From: Cladobotryum mycophilum
Lineage: Eukaryota > Ascomycota > Sordariomycetes > Hypocreales > Hypocreaceae
Reading direction: 5' to 3'
NCBI GenBank assembly: GCA_036429605.1
Contig: CM071589.1
Coordinates: forward strand, 4,774,001 to 4,838,000
Length of the DNA stretch: 64,000 nucleotides
The notes beneath the pieces were generated by a model that searched no databases, was not told where the DNA came from, and saw only the letters and a program-made list of their open reading frames with translations. The position numbers were made by a program, and so were the translations under genes. Within the stretch, counting starts at the first letter, position 1. Each line of letters starts with the position of its first letter. Below, piece after piece: positions 55,555-64,000 of the stretch.

Positions 55555-57697
55555 GCTGGTATAGCACAGAGGGGAAAGATGGCGCTAGAGTATCTCTTTT
55601 AGGCGATTTTTGGGGGGGGCAAAGCTGGGGGGCGTTACCTCGTTGTTCGGCCAGCGAAGTCATGGGGCCCTTGAATGAGGTCCCCCATGAACGAACAAGG
55701 GTCTGTACATGCTTTGGGAGGATGGGTCATAGGATGGTAATACAGAGAGAAAGAAAGAGAAAGAGAGTGAGAGAGAGGGCACTGAGGGGCTATTACGGAC
55801 GGGAGTACGGAGTACCTTGTGGGAGTGAGGTCGATAGCGTGGGCTTTTGTGTAATGAGCCATGGAGACTTTAGTTTAGACCCGCCTGTGTGTTTGATGGG
55901 AGAGTGATGGGGAGGTGTTAGCCTGGTGAGGTGATGTTTAAGCGTACAAGTTCGTAGATGTGAGGATCATGTTGATGGATGGGACGGACGGACAGACGGA
56001 TGGACGGGTAAGGAAATAGATCCCTCTCTCTCTCTCTCGCGCTCTCTATCTCTGCTAATTTGAAGGCCGCCGCCATCACCCTTTCGGGGCATTCTTTTTC
56101 TTTTTGGGGTTACGAGTATCATCTCATTTTCCCATATTAGCAACTTTGTCGCCATTTCTGTTCAACGCTCCAATCTTCCCTTTCTTTCAAACTCTCACTC
56201 TCGTTTCTAACCTCCCCCTGCGTGTTCGTGTCGTGTCGTGTGTTCGTCGCGTTGTGTGTGTGCTTTGCATAGCATTCATCTCATTTTCAAACCATTTTTT
56301 ATTTTATTACAGTCACTCATTTTATTTTCCCTTTTTTTTTTGCGCTCTCCTCTCGCTTGTGGTGTTACTTTTATTTCATCCCTTTTTTTGGTTTGTTTGT
56401 TAAACCAAAGTACCCGTTACGCCTCTTCTTTGTGGTACCCCGTCCACCACCACCACCACCACCACGCTCATTCATTCAATTCATTCTCTCTCTCTCTCCC
56501 CTTGCATTCCTCTTTTTCTTTCCTTTTGGCGCCCGCCGCCCTTTCTACCCACGCTCGCTCATTCGCTCAATTCGCTCCCTTGTCTTGTTTTATTCATTCA
56601 TTCGCTTTTTGTGTGTTTGTTCTTTGTTCACGAGGACAATTTTTATTTGCTTATTCTGCCTTGTTCTGTTTGCTTGCTGCTCCCTCTTACGTCGACACGC
56701 AGCTACCCAAGAGGAGCTGCTGCAGGCATACTCCGTACGCGCCCGCCCACTTTCCAAAAGAGCGATTCCGCCTGTCCAGTCAGAAGTCACGTCAAGTCAG
56801 GTCTCTCTACCACCTCCGCCACTCTACATACTCTACATACCTACTACTACTGCTGCTGCTACTGCTACCACCCACTACCACCATCCACCATCCACCTACG
56901 CACCGCACTGCACCTACGCACTCCTACGCACTAAACCCAACCCGCCCGGCCGCCTTACCTGCCACCACCACGACAAGGTCACTGCCACTGCCACGCCTTC
57001 TGCCTTTTGGAGGAAGCTTAGCTGGCACCGCTCCCGGCCCAGTTCTTTCCCTCCCTCCGTCCAACCGCCCTGCGCCAGCTCAGTTCACGTCTGAACTGGC
57101 ACCTCTAACAAGCCTGCATTCCTGAGCGGCAATCCCGCGTCAGAGGAGGGGTTCGTCAGGCATCGATTGTTCTTTCTTGGCTTTTTTTTCATTTTATATT
57201 CCATTCTATTCTGTTCGTTTGTTTGCTCGCTTGTTTTTTTTTCCTTTTCTTGGATCGATTTCCCCTCTCTTTCATATCTTGAAAGGGAAGAAATCGACAA
57301 CGAAAAGAAATTCCCTCCCCTCCCCTCCCCCACGAAAGTCGGAAGGGAAAGGAAGAAAATTCCCCATCCCACAAGTGGCGGAGGCTACTGCTGCTGCTTC
57401 CCGAAAATTCCTTTCGGTCGGTGTTAACACGAAAGAGACGCCAAACGGTTTCTGTCTACTCTCTGCATGGCTGCAGCTTCGCTCTGAAGAAGTAGAAGAG
57501 AGAAAAAAAGCCATTCACTCAATCGACCTTTCAACACATCCAGTTTTCTTTTCGATACGACTATGGGCATCATCAGCGAGAACAGATACATTACGATTGT
57601 CATTCTACCCGGCCCGTGAGACGGAAGATCATGCAGCACGATACGAACGATTCTTTACAACCAAAGTCGGCCAAACGACGACTGAACAACAGCAACC

Positions 57698-60493
57698 ATG
57701 AGCGATCCGCCCTTTTTGGTGAGGCCTAGCAGGCTTTCCCCCGGCACCCCCGGCACATTGTTGTCCACACGATCACGCCCCGCCGATGATTTTCTCGACC
57801 ATATCGAACCAGCCACTGTAGTCGACGCCTTGGCGCTGCCCACCGGCGGCCTGCGGAGTTGTCTCGATGGAGCTTCGGCATCCGAAGAAGATTTTGCTAT
57901 GCGCACAGCCATGGCCTCTCAGAGCATCTGGGAGTGGCTAAACGAGCTTCAGGGTTGGAATTGGCCTGCCGAGGGCGGTTCCGAGGGCTTTGAAAACTTG
58001 AACAGAACGCGAAGGAAGCTGTTTGTCAAGATTACCTCCCCTGATGACTCCGCCAGAGAGTATGTTGGCTGTTTGCTGGTGGGGGATGTTACGAATTACG
58101 AGAGGAGGATTGAAGAAATAAACAGGGATTTGGACGGGCTGGACCTGGAGGAGATCAAGGGTCTGGTCATGACCGACCACATCATGCCGCTTTCGAGACC
58201 AACCACGCCAGTCATGGACCCAAACCAATCATTCTTGTCGTCCTTGATGGCCAGCTGCACCAAGATGAACGACTTGTCGGCCGTTGTCACTGCAATTGTA
58301 TTGCAAACACTACCCAACTTGGCTCGGTTGTCACACTTGCTGCACGTCTGGAGCGTGCGCATTAACGTGCTTCAACAGGTTGAGCCACTGCTCTTGGCCA
58401 TCTCAGACGCCGAGATCCTTTTGCAAGAGAACTGGGTGGCTCTGTCCAAATTCCCTCAAAATATTACAAGTCAAATCACAAAACACAACACCCGAATCGA
58501 GTTCAAAATGACTCGCATGGACTTTGAGGCCAGAAAGGAGATGCTTGCCCAAAAGGTAGCGCAACCCGGACGGACCTTGGATTTCATGCTAGATTGCTTA
58601 GAGGGGTCCCCTGATACCCTACCGGAGGAGTGGTTGAACCGCATGGAGGATGTGGAACAAGGTTACGGCGAGTGGGTTGCTGCCTGCGAGCGGAGGATCA
58701 ACGAGGCTGAGTGGAACAAACCTATACGGTCTCGCGACTCCACGCGATCTCCGCTTTCACGGTCTCCCTTTTCGCCCGAGGGTCGTCAACCTCGCGATGA
58801 TCATACCGGTCGCGCCGGTGGTGGTGCACCCACAACCGATCTGAGCAGCGGCACCATTACCGTACCAGTGCCACATCGACCGATTGTCAACCGCTTCCTC
58901 TCACAGGAACAGGAACAGGATTCTATGGATCTGTCTGATTCTACTGAAACAGAATCTCTCTTTGAGCACAATATCCCATCCGGAGATGAATCTGAGCTTT
59001 TGCACAGCCCCATCGCCAACAAGGATGGAGCACAAGAAGGTGGCGTTCGTCTCCCCCGATCGCGCCCATTATACAAGTTCGACGACGAGTTCGACGAGAC
59101 GCTGGAGAAGGAACAGCGGGGAGGTGCTAAGATATGGCCCCCTCTTGATGACTACCCCCTCATTGACGATGCCATGACTACTGTCGACGAGGAAACCGAA
59201 GAAGAGGAAGAGGAGATGGAACTGCCACCACTACGAAGCAGCACAAGGCGCGATAGCTCTGTCTCACAGACATCTACCGTCGTGCGTAACGTGTCAAGAT
59301 ACTTTGACGACTTTTCCAGCGATTTCCCAGAGGTTTCCGCCTCACCCGCCGTTCGCAAGAGCCGTCTCCGCGAGGCTTTATACCCAGAAGATTACAGCCC
59401 ACCAAGCTCGCCTCCGGAGGCCGGTCGTCACCGCGAATTGGCACTTCTCGATAGCCCCCTGATCACTTCTATCCCAGAAGATGATTCCCTGCTCAATGTC
59501 GGCCTAGATGGTGAATTCTATGATGACTTTGACGATTCGTTTGCCATATCGGACATGGGCGAACCTCGCTACCACCGGGAAAGCATGGGAGATATACAAC
59601 TACGAGAGCAAATCAGTCAAATCATCGGATCCATCCCGGCGAGGATTAACTTGTCGAATGGCCCCTCGACCATCAATTTGAATCCTCCGGACCTTCAGCT
59701 TCCTCGGCTGAGGAAGAAATCGTCCAAGGAGCCGATCAAGAGACCCAGTTCGGGGCTGTCAACAAGAACTGCGACGCCTTCATTTACTCTGTCACCGGCC
59801 AAAGGTCCTAGGTCACGAAACCGGGGAGGCCATCAGGAAATCAAGGTGTATCATCTCTCCCGAAACGGCGACGCTCCCATCAAACTCTTCATTCGCTGTG
59901 TTGGCGAACATGGCGAGCGTGTCATGGTCCGAGTCGGTGGTGGATGGGCTGATCTCGGCGAGTATCTAAAGGAATATGCCAGCCATCATGGTCGTCGTTC
60001 CACCGGTAAAGACCAGGCTCACAAGGTGGAAATTAAGAAACTTACCCGGGCACATACCATGGGCTACATTCCTACGGGATCAAGTCCCCCAAGCAGGCCC
60101 GGGTCTGCGGCCGGGGAAAAATCACCCATAACGCCCCTAAACGTGCGCAAAGCTCGCAAAAGCTTGAGCGCCGTCGGTACTGAGGTACCAAGAGCATTCC
60201 GGCCAAATACTCCGGGAAGCTCGAGTCTGGCGCAACTGGAGACGCCGCCATCAGATGGCTCGGGGAGATCGAGATCTAGCTCGCGCAGCTGGATGGAGGA
60301 CGAAAGCTCCTTCCTCGGCTTGGCAGGCCCAACGGGCAAGAAGATCGAGATGAGTGAGGAGAGCAAAGCATGGGTGGAAAGCGTCAAGGAAAAGGTACGA
60401 AGGTCTAGTGGACATATTGGGCCCAAGGCGTCTGATAGGTTCGGGGAGCTCGGCAAGGTTGGTGGCACGAAACGAGTGTTCCGAAAGGGCTGA
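57698..60493 (+). CDS. KAR9: KAR9-like karyogamy / spindle-positioning protein with GAR (GAS2) domain
   Basis: Fungal KAR9 proteins link microtubule plus ends (through EB1/Bim1) to actin-based transport for spindle and nuclear positioning. Single exon, 931 aa, start MSDPPFLVRPSRLSPGTPG. Seen: KAR9 helical domain (about residues 20-345) with RPADDFLDHIEPATVVDAL, SIWEWLNELQGWNWP and long amphipathic helices (LLLAISDAEILLQENWVALSKF); a Ser/Pro/Arg and acidic disordered middle with SPxxSPP segments; a GAR/GAS2 microtubule-binding domain at about residues 710-785 (KVYHLSRNGD, IKLFIRCVGEHGERVMVRVGGGWADLGEYLKEYA); and a basic Ser/Pro-rich tail with TxPGSS and RKARKSLS segments, where EB1-binding SxIP-like motifs would be expected. 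This domain order is characteristic of filamentous-fungal KAR9. Confidence 0.92.
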   Translation: MSDPPFLVRPSRLSPGTPGTLLSTRSRPADDFLDHIEPATVVDALALPTGGLRSCLDGASASEEDFAMRTAMASQSIWEWLNELQGWNWPAEGGSEGFENLNRTRRKLFVKITSPDDSAREYVGCLLVGDVTNYERRIEEINRDLDGLDLEEIKGLVMTDHIMPLSRPTTPVMDPNQSFLSSLMASCTKMNDLSAVVTAIVLQTLPNLARLSHLLHVWSVRINVLQQVEPLLLAISDAEILLQENWVALSKFPQNITSQITKHNTRIEFKMTRMDFEARKEMLAQKVAQPGRTLDFMLDCLEGSPDTLPEEWLNRMEDVEQGYGEWVAACERRINEAEWNKPIRSRDSTRSPLSRSPFSPEGRQPRDDHTGRAGGGAPTTDLSSGTITVPVPHRPIVNRFLSQEQEQDSMDLSDSTETESLFEHNIPSGDESELLHSPIANKDGAQEGGVRLPRSRPLYKFDDEFDETLEKEQRGGAKIWPPLDDYPLIDDAMTTVDEETEEEEEEMELPPLRSSTRRDSSVSQTSTVVRNVSRYFDDFSSDFPEVSASPAVRKSRLREALYPEDYSPPSSPPEAGRHRELALLDSPLITSIPEDDSLLNVGLDGEFYDDFDDSFAISDMGEPRYHRESMGDIQLREQISQIIGSIPARINLSNGPSTINLNPPDLQLPRLRKKSSKEPIKRPSSGLSTRTATPSFTLSPAKGPRSRNRGGHQEIKVYHLSRNGDAPIKLFIRCVGEHGERVMVRVGGGWADLGEYLKEYASHHGRRSTGKDQAHKVEIKKLTRAHTMGYIPTGSSPPSRPGSAAGEKSPITPLNVRKARKSLSAVGTEVPRAFRPNTPGSSSLAQLETPPSDGSGRSRSSSRSWMEDESSFLGLAGPTGKKIEMSEESKAWVESVKEKVRRSSGHIGPKASDRFGELGKVGGTKRVFRKG

Positions 60494-61341
60494 TGCTGAA
60501 CGATCTCTATTACTTGGTTTGGACGACATGATATATAAGGAAATATCCCTATTTTTGTTTTGATTACGGGGCGGCAAACGAGGGAATAGTCGTTTACTTG
60601 ATGTGGAAGCTTGAGAGAGTAATGGGCGCGATTATGGAGTTTTTATGGTAAGGGCATTATAAGGGGCATTGCATGTCATTTTAGTATGCGTTGCATGAAC
60701 GGGACAGCTTTACTTGGTGCGAACTGCAGGGCAAGTCGTGGATACCTCGGATTAGGTACATACTTATGTTTTATCTGAATCAAGTCATTCTTTTACATAG
60801 TCTACGAATGTAATGTGATGTATTGTAGTTTATCAATTGGGCGTCGAAAGATACGGAACACATGAGGTCGATGCCGGCTGGTGGGTGGATGTTTTTGTTC
60901 AGTGTTTTCTGACATGACCTTTTTTATTAGATACGATCTAGGGTCAACCAAGGTAGTCAATTTTACTCCTGTACTCATCATGACTATAAGACTTTTTATT
61001 TATATTCTAGCGTGTATTGTGAGAGAGCCATGGTATTTAAGACATTCGATCAGACCATGGCCTTGTAAATATATATTTTTGGTTCTATCTATTATCTACT
61101 TGGTATTATCGTTTTATTCTTCTGCATCCAACCATACACCAGCGATAACTCGAGGTCCATGGTGTGATTACATCACACAGTCCACTAGCCTCTGGGTTAG
61201 GGTCGTTATCGATAATTCGCAAAAAAAAGTTGCTACTTCGCAAAGGTATCCATCCCGCCATCCAGAAAAATCAAACCAGACCTCTCTCTCTTGGCTGTAA
61301 AGAAAATTTCCCCATAACCAAAACAAATCCATACAGCCACG
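60494..61341. other. Tandem intergenic, KAR9-like 3' flank and NOP2 promoter
   Basis: About 850 bp, AT-rich, no reading frame or RNA gene recognised. Confidence 0.55.
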
Positions 61342-63699
61342 ATGGGTCAAGGACGTCGCATGAAGAGAAAGCAGGGCGCGCCCGAGCCGCTCTCAGAAGA
61401 ACACTTTGCCAACTTGAAGAGGAAAGCGGGACTGCCTGTGGACGACATTCCAGCTGGTAAGCCGACGGCTAGCAAGAAGCGAAAGACTTCGACCAAGGGC
61501 GACAAAAAGGCTGCTTCTACGGCGCCGCCGCAGGTGAAGAATAATAGGAGCGGGAAGAAGAAGGTGAATGGCAAAGCTAAAGTGCAGGAGCCAGAGCCGG
61601 AGCTTGAGGATTCGGATGAGGAGCTGGGTGACGAGTTTGACATTGACGGGATAGAGGATGTGGAGGGGGAAGGGACAGATTTGGTCGGATGACGATGAAG
61701 AAGCGGAAGAGGAAGATGACTCGGCCTTTGACTCTGATGACCAGCAACAAGGCACCGGGAAAAAGGAAAAGTTTGTCTTTTCCGACGATGAGGACGAGTC
61801 CGATGCGGAGGAGAAGCTGACGGCCGCCAACATCGAGGGCCTGTCGCGCAAGCTGGACCAGAAGCTCGCCGAGGAGCAGGCCGTCGTCGAGGCGGAGATG
61901 CAAGAATCGGCGATGCAGACCAACATTGACGGGCCCAAGATCTTTGGCGAGGAGGGGTCGGATGACGAGGATGACTTGGCGGCCAAGAGCAAGTCGCTGC
62001 TGGCGCCGGACCTGCAGCTGCTGAGACAGAGGATAACGGATACGATAAGGGTGTTGGATGATTTTGCAAATCTGGGAGAGGATGGGAGGTCGAGGGCGGA
62101 GTATACTGCTCAGTTGATTAAGGATATCTGCGCCGTAAGTCATTGTGCTGCCAGGTTGTTTACTGTGGATGGATGCATGGATGGATGCATGGATGAATGA
62201 ACGGTTTTTTTGCTAACATGCATGATGCGCATAGTACTACGGATACAACCCTTACTTGGCGGAGAAGCTATTCAACTTGTTTACTCCCAGAGAGGCGTTT
62301 GCTTTCTTCGAGGCCAACGAGATGCCCCGTCCGGTCGTCATTCGAACGAATACCCTGCGAACCCATAGAAGAGATCTGGCGCAGGCCCTGATTAACCGTG
62401 GCGTTACGCTGGAACCCGTTGGCAAGTGGAGCAAAGTCGGTCTTCAGATCTTTGAGACGACTGTTCCTCTTGGTGCGACTCCGGAGTATCTTGCTGGGCA
62501 CTACATTATCCAGGCGGCGGCGTCTTTCTTGCCTGTTATGGCGTTGTCACCACAGCCGTAAGTCTTTTTTTGCCTGATTCTTTTTTCTTTCTGAAGATGG
62601 GAAAAACTAATGATGGATATAGGAATGAGCGAGTTCTTGATGTATGTATTTGGAAACATCCTCTTGTTGATGCCGTGGTTGAGAGAAAGGACCACCTACT
62701 TGCACGGATGAAAGATAGGTTGAGCTAACTACTAATTAGATGGCCTCTGCTCCTGGTGGAAAGACTACATTCTGTTCGGCCATGATGAACGTGAGTAACT
62801 AACGCCCCCTGAATCGTCCATCACCTTTGACTAACGCATCCAAGAACACTGGTGTCATCTTTGCCAACGATCCCAGCAAGTCTCGTGCCAAGGGTTTGAT
62901 CGGTAACGTGCACCGTCTAGGATGCCGTAACGTCATCGTCTGCAGCTACGATGGTCGTGATTTCCCCAGGGTCATGGGCGGTTTCGATAGAGTGTTGCTC
63001 GATGCCCCTTGCTCCGGAACCGGTGTCATTGCCAAGGATCCGAGTGTCAAGATGAACAAGGATGAGAAGGATTTCCTCACTCTGCCGCATACGCAGAAGC
63101 AGCTTCTGTTGAGCGCTATTGACTCGGTTAACCATGCGAGTGAGACGGGCGGATTCTTGGTCTACTCGACGTGTAGTGTGACTATTGAGGAGAAGTAAGT
63201 TTTGCCGTCCCTTTTGGTTTGTGTGGTTTGTGTTGAAACTAATGGTATTCTCAGTGAGGGCGTGGTTGCCTATGCTCTCTCTCGACGTCCCAACGTTAAG
63301 CTGGTCGACTCCGGCATTCCCTTTGGCAAAGAGGGCTTCACCAGCTACATGGGCAAGAAGTTCCCCTCCAGCCTCAAACTCACCCGTCGCTTCTATCCCC
63401 ACTCCCACAACATTGACGGCTTCTTCGTCGCCAAGTTCCAAAAGGTTGGCCCCACGCCCGCCAACGCCGTTCCCTCCGGAAAGAAGAGCGGCCCTCCCCT
63501 CCACACCACCCCCCGTGACGAGGAGGTCATTGACAAGACCCCCATCGCCACGGAGGATGAGAGTGAGGGCGACAAGGGCGATTTCGCCGCGTTTGACGAG
63601 GACGAGGATGACAAGTATATCGAAAAGGCTAAGAAGAATGCCATGCGCAGGAGGGGCCTGGATCCCAAGGCTTTGAAGAAACCAAAGGCGAAGAAGTGA
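61342..63699 (+). CDS. NOP2: NOP2, 25S rRNA (cytosine-C5) methyltransferase (six exons, one frame break in exon 1)
   Basis: Nucleolar SAM-dependent enzyme that methylates a conserved 25S rRNA cytosine and is needed for 60S assembly. Exons 61342-62134, 62235-62557, 62623-62641 (19-nt microexon), 62740-62790, 62845-63194 and 63255-63699. Exon 1 breaks frame near the G5 run 61665-61669: upstream reads DIDGIEDVEG, downstream reads QIWSDDDEEAEEEDD. With one base fewer the total is exactly 1980 nt (659 aa). Seen: Lys-rich N-terminus; acidic stretch; YYGYNPYLAEKLFNLF; PRPVVIRTNTLRTHRRDLA; motif I MASAPGGKTT; motif IV LDAPCSGTGVIAKDPSVK (one catalytic Cys); motif VI YSTCSVTIEEN (second Cys, built across the last intron); FGKEGFTSYMGKKF; YPHSHNIDGFFVAKFQK; basic C-terminus. 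Family certain. Confidence 0.95.
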
Positions 63700-64000
63700 A
63701 AATGCTTACTGAAGAAGAGAAGAGGAGAAGAAGAAAAAGGGTTGGGTTGGAAAAGGGGGGGGAGTTTAGATGCTGGCAATTTTTCTTTTTTATTTAAAAT
63801 AAAAAGAAAATTAAAGGTATATAGAATTCTTAGTTTTGGGAACTGTAAATATCAGAATGTGTTTTTTTGTCCTCCCTTTTTTTTTGCAAGGCATTCTGTA
63901 TCACAGTTTCGTTAATGAGGATGAGAAGAAAAGTTTTTATGATGAACATTGCGAATTGACTACCCTCACAAAAACATGAATGCAAAACATAAATACATAA
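63700..64000. other. NOP2 3' flank to window end
   Basis: AT-rich 3' UTR-like DNA with an AAAATAAAAAG stretch; nothing else recognised. Confidence 0.55.

Larger units (their letters stand above)
53695..57697. other. Gene-free region between CTF1-like and KAR9-like genes
   Basis: 4.0 kb. It contains TTTTTTCCC/TTTTTCC tandem units then (GA)10 at 54337-54394, GTCAGCCAA repeats near 54713-54744, a pyrimidine/purine inverted repeat at 55407-55554, CTCTCT at 56023-56050, and a very pyrimidine-rich plus strand from about 56130 to 57120 that is probably the KAR9 promoter and a long 5' leader. Long frames here are Leu/Phe/Ser/Pro-rich artefacts of the base bias. Confidence 0.5.

Noticed and set aside
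56238..57125. Plus-strand 295-codon frame rich in Ser, Phe, Leu, Pro and His upstream of KAR9
   Set aside because: Two overlapping frames in the same pyrimidine-rich leader give equally long low-complexity products, which indicates base bias rather than coding.
1..64000. Mobile elements, terminal repeats, CRISPR arrays, viral insertions, secondary-metabolite clusters
   Set aside because: No transposase, reverse transcriptase, integrase, long terminal repeat, spaced direct-repeat array or polyketide/peptide synthetase signature was seen on either strand.

Overview
The window is nuclear DNA of a filamentous ascomycete. Genes carry short GT-AG introns (mostly 53-140 nt), neighbours are often divergent or convergent, intergenic DNA is rich in CT, GA and GT microsatellites, and the proteins (Zn2Cys6 regulators, KAR9, a CTF1/FarA-type factor, a Dsc E3 ligase) are fungal. 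The protein style and the abundance of motifs such as TACTTGTA and TACGGAGTA suggest Sordariomycetes, probably Hypocreales; that placement is inference, and no species is claimed.

Layout. 1-6751: three minus-strand genes, namely the N-terminal part of DNA polymerase delta (cut by the window edge), a rhomboid protease and a small membrane protein. 9724-14798: a Zn2Cys6 regulator converging on a Dsc1/Tul1 RING ligase. 15648-20425: a compact housekeeping block (HSBP1, a two-thioredoxin-domain PDI ending in KDEL, ribosomal protein uS14/S29, mitochondrial EF-Tu). 21641-29372: a Cys-rich fungal protein of unknown role, a PGA2-like ER protein, ribosomal protein uL4 and a flavin monooxygenase. 30393-35374: a giant POT1/Cdc13-type telomere protein. 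40222-42730: NAD-malic enzyme. 49574-53694: CTF1-like lipid/cutinase regulator. 57698-60493: KAR9-like spindle-orientation protein. 61342-63699: NOP2 rRNA methyltransferase. The last third is unusually sparse, with gaps of 4.8, 6.8 and 4.0 kb full of simple-sequence DNA.

Functional themes. Translation and ribosome building recur (uS14, uL4, EF-Tu, NOP2), as do secretory-pathway quality control (PDI, Dsc ligase, rhomboid, PGA2) and chromosome maintenance (Pol delta, POT1/Cdc13, KAR9). No mobile element, CRISPR array, RNA gene or secondary-metabolite cluster was seen.

Most notable observations. (1) The first intron of the uL4 gene folds into a nested hairpin with a 14-bp outer stem, a candidate splicing or autoregulatory element. 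(2) Three genes (21641, 30393, 61342) each have exactly one reading-frame break placed at or near a homopolymer run, most simply explained by base-calling errors. (3) The POT1/Cdc13-like protein carries an undescribed-looking repeated DPSxxLAxASP motif and a 12-bp minisatellite encoding a His/Asp/Ser tract. I see no convincing new multi-gene system.
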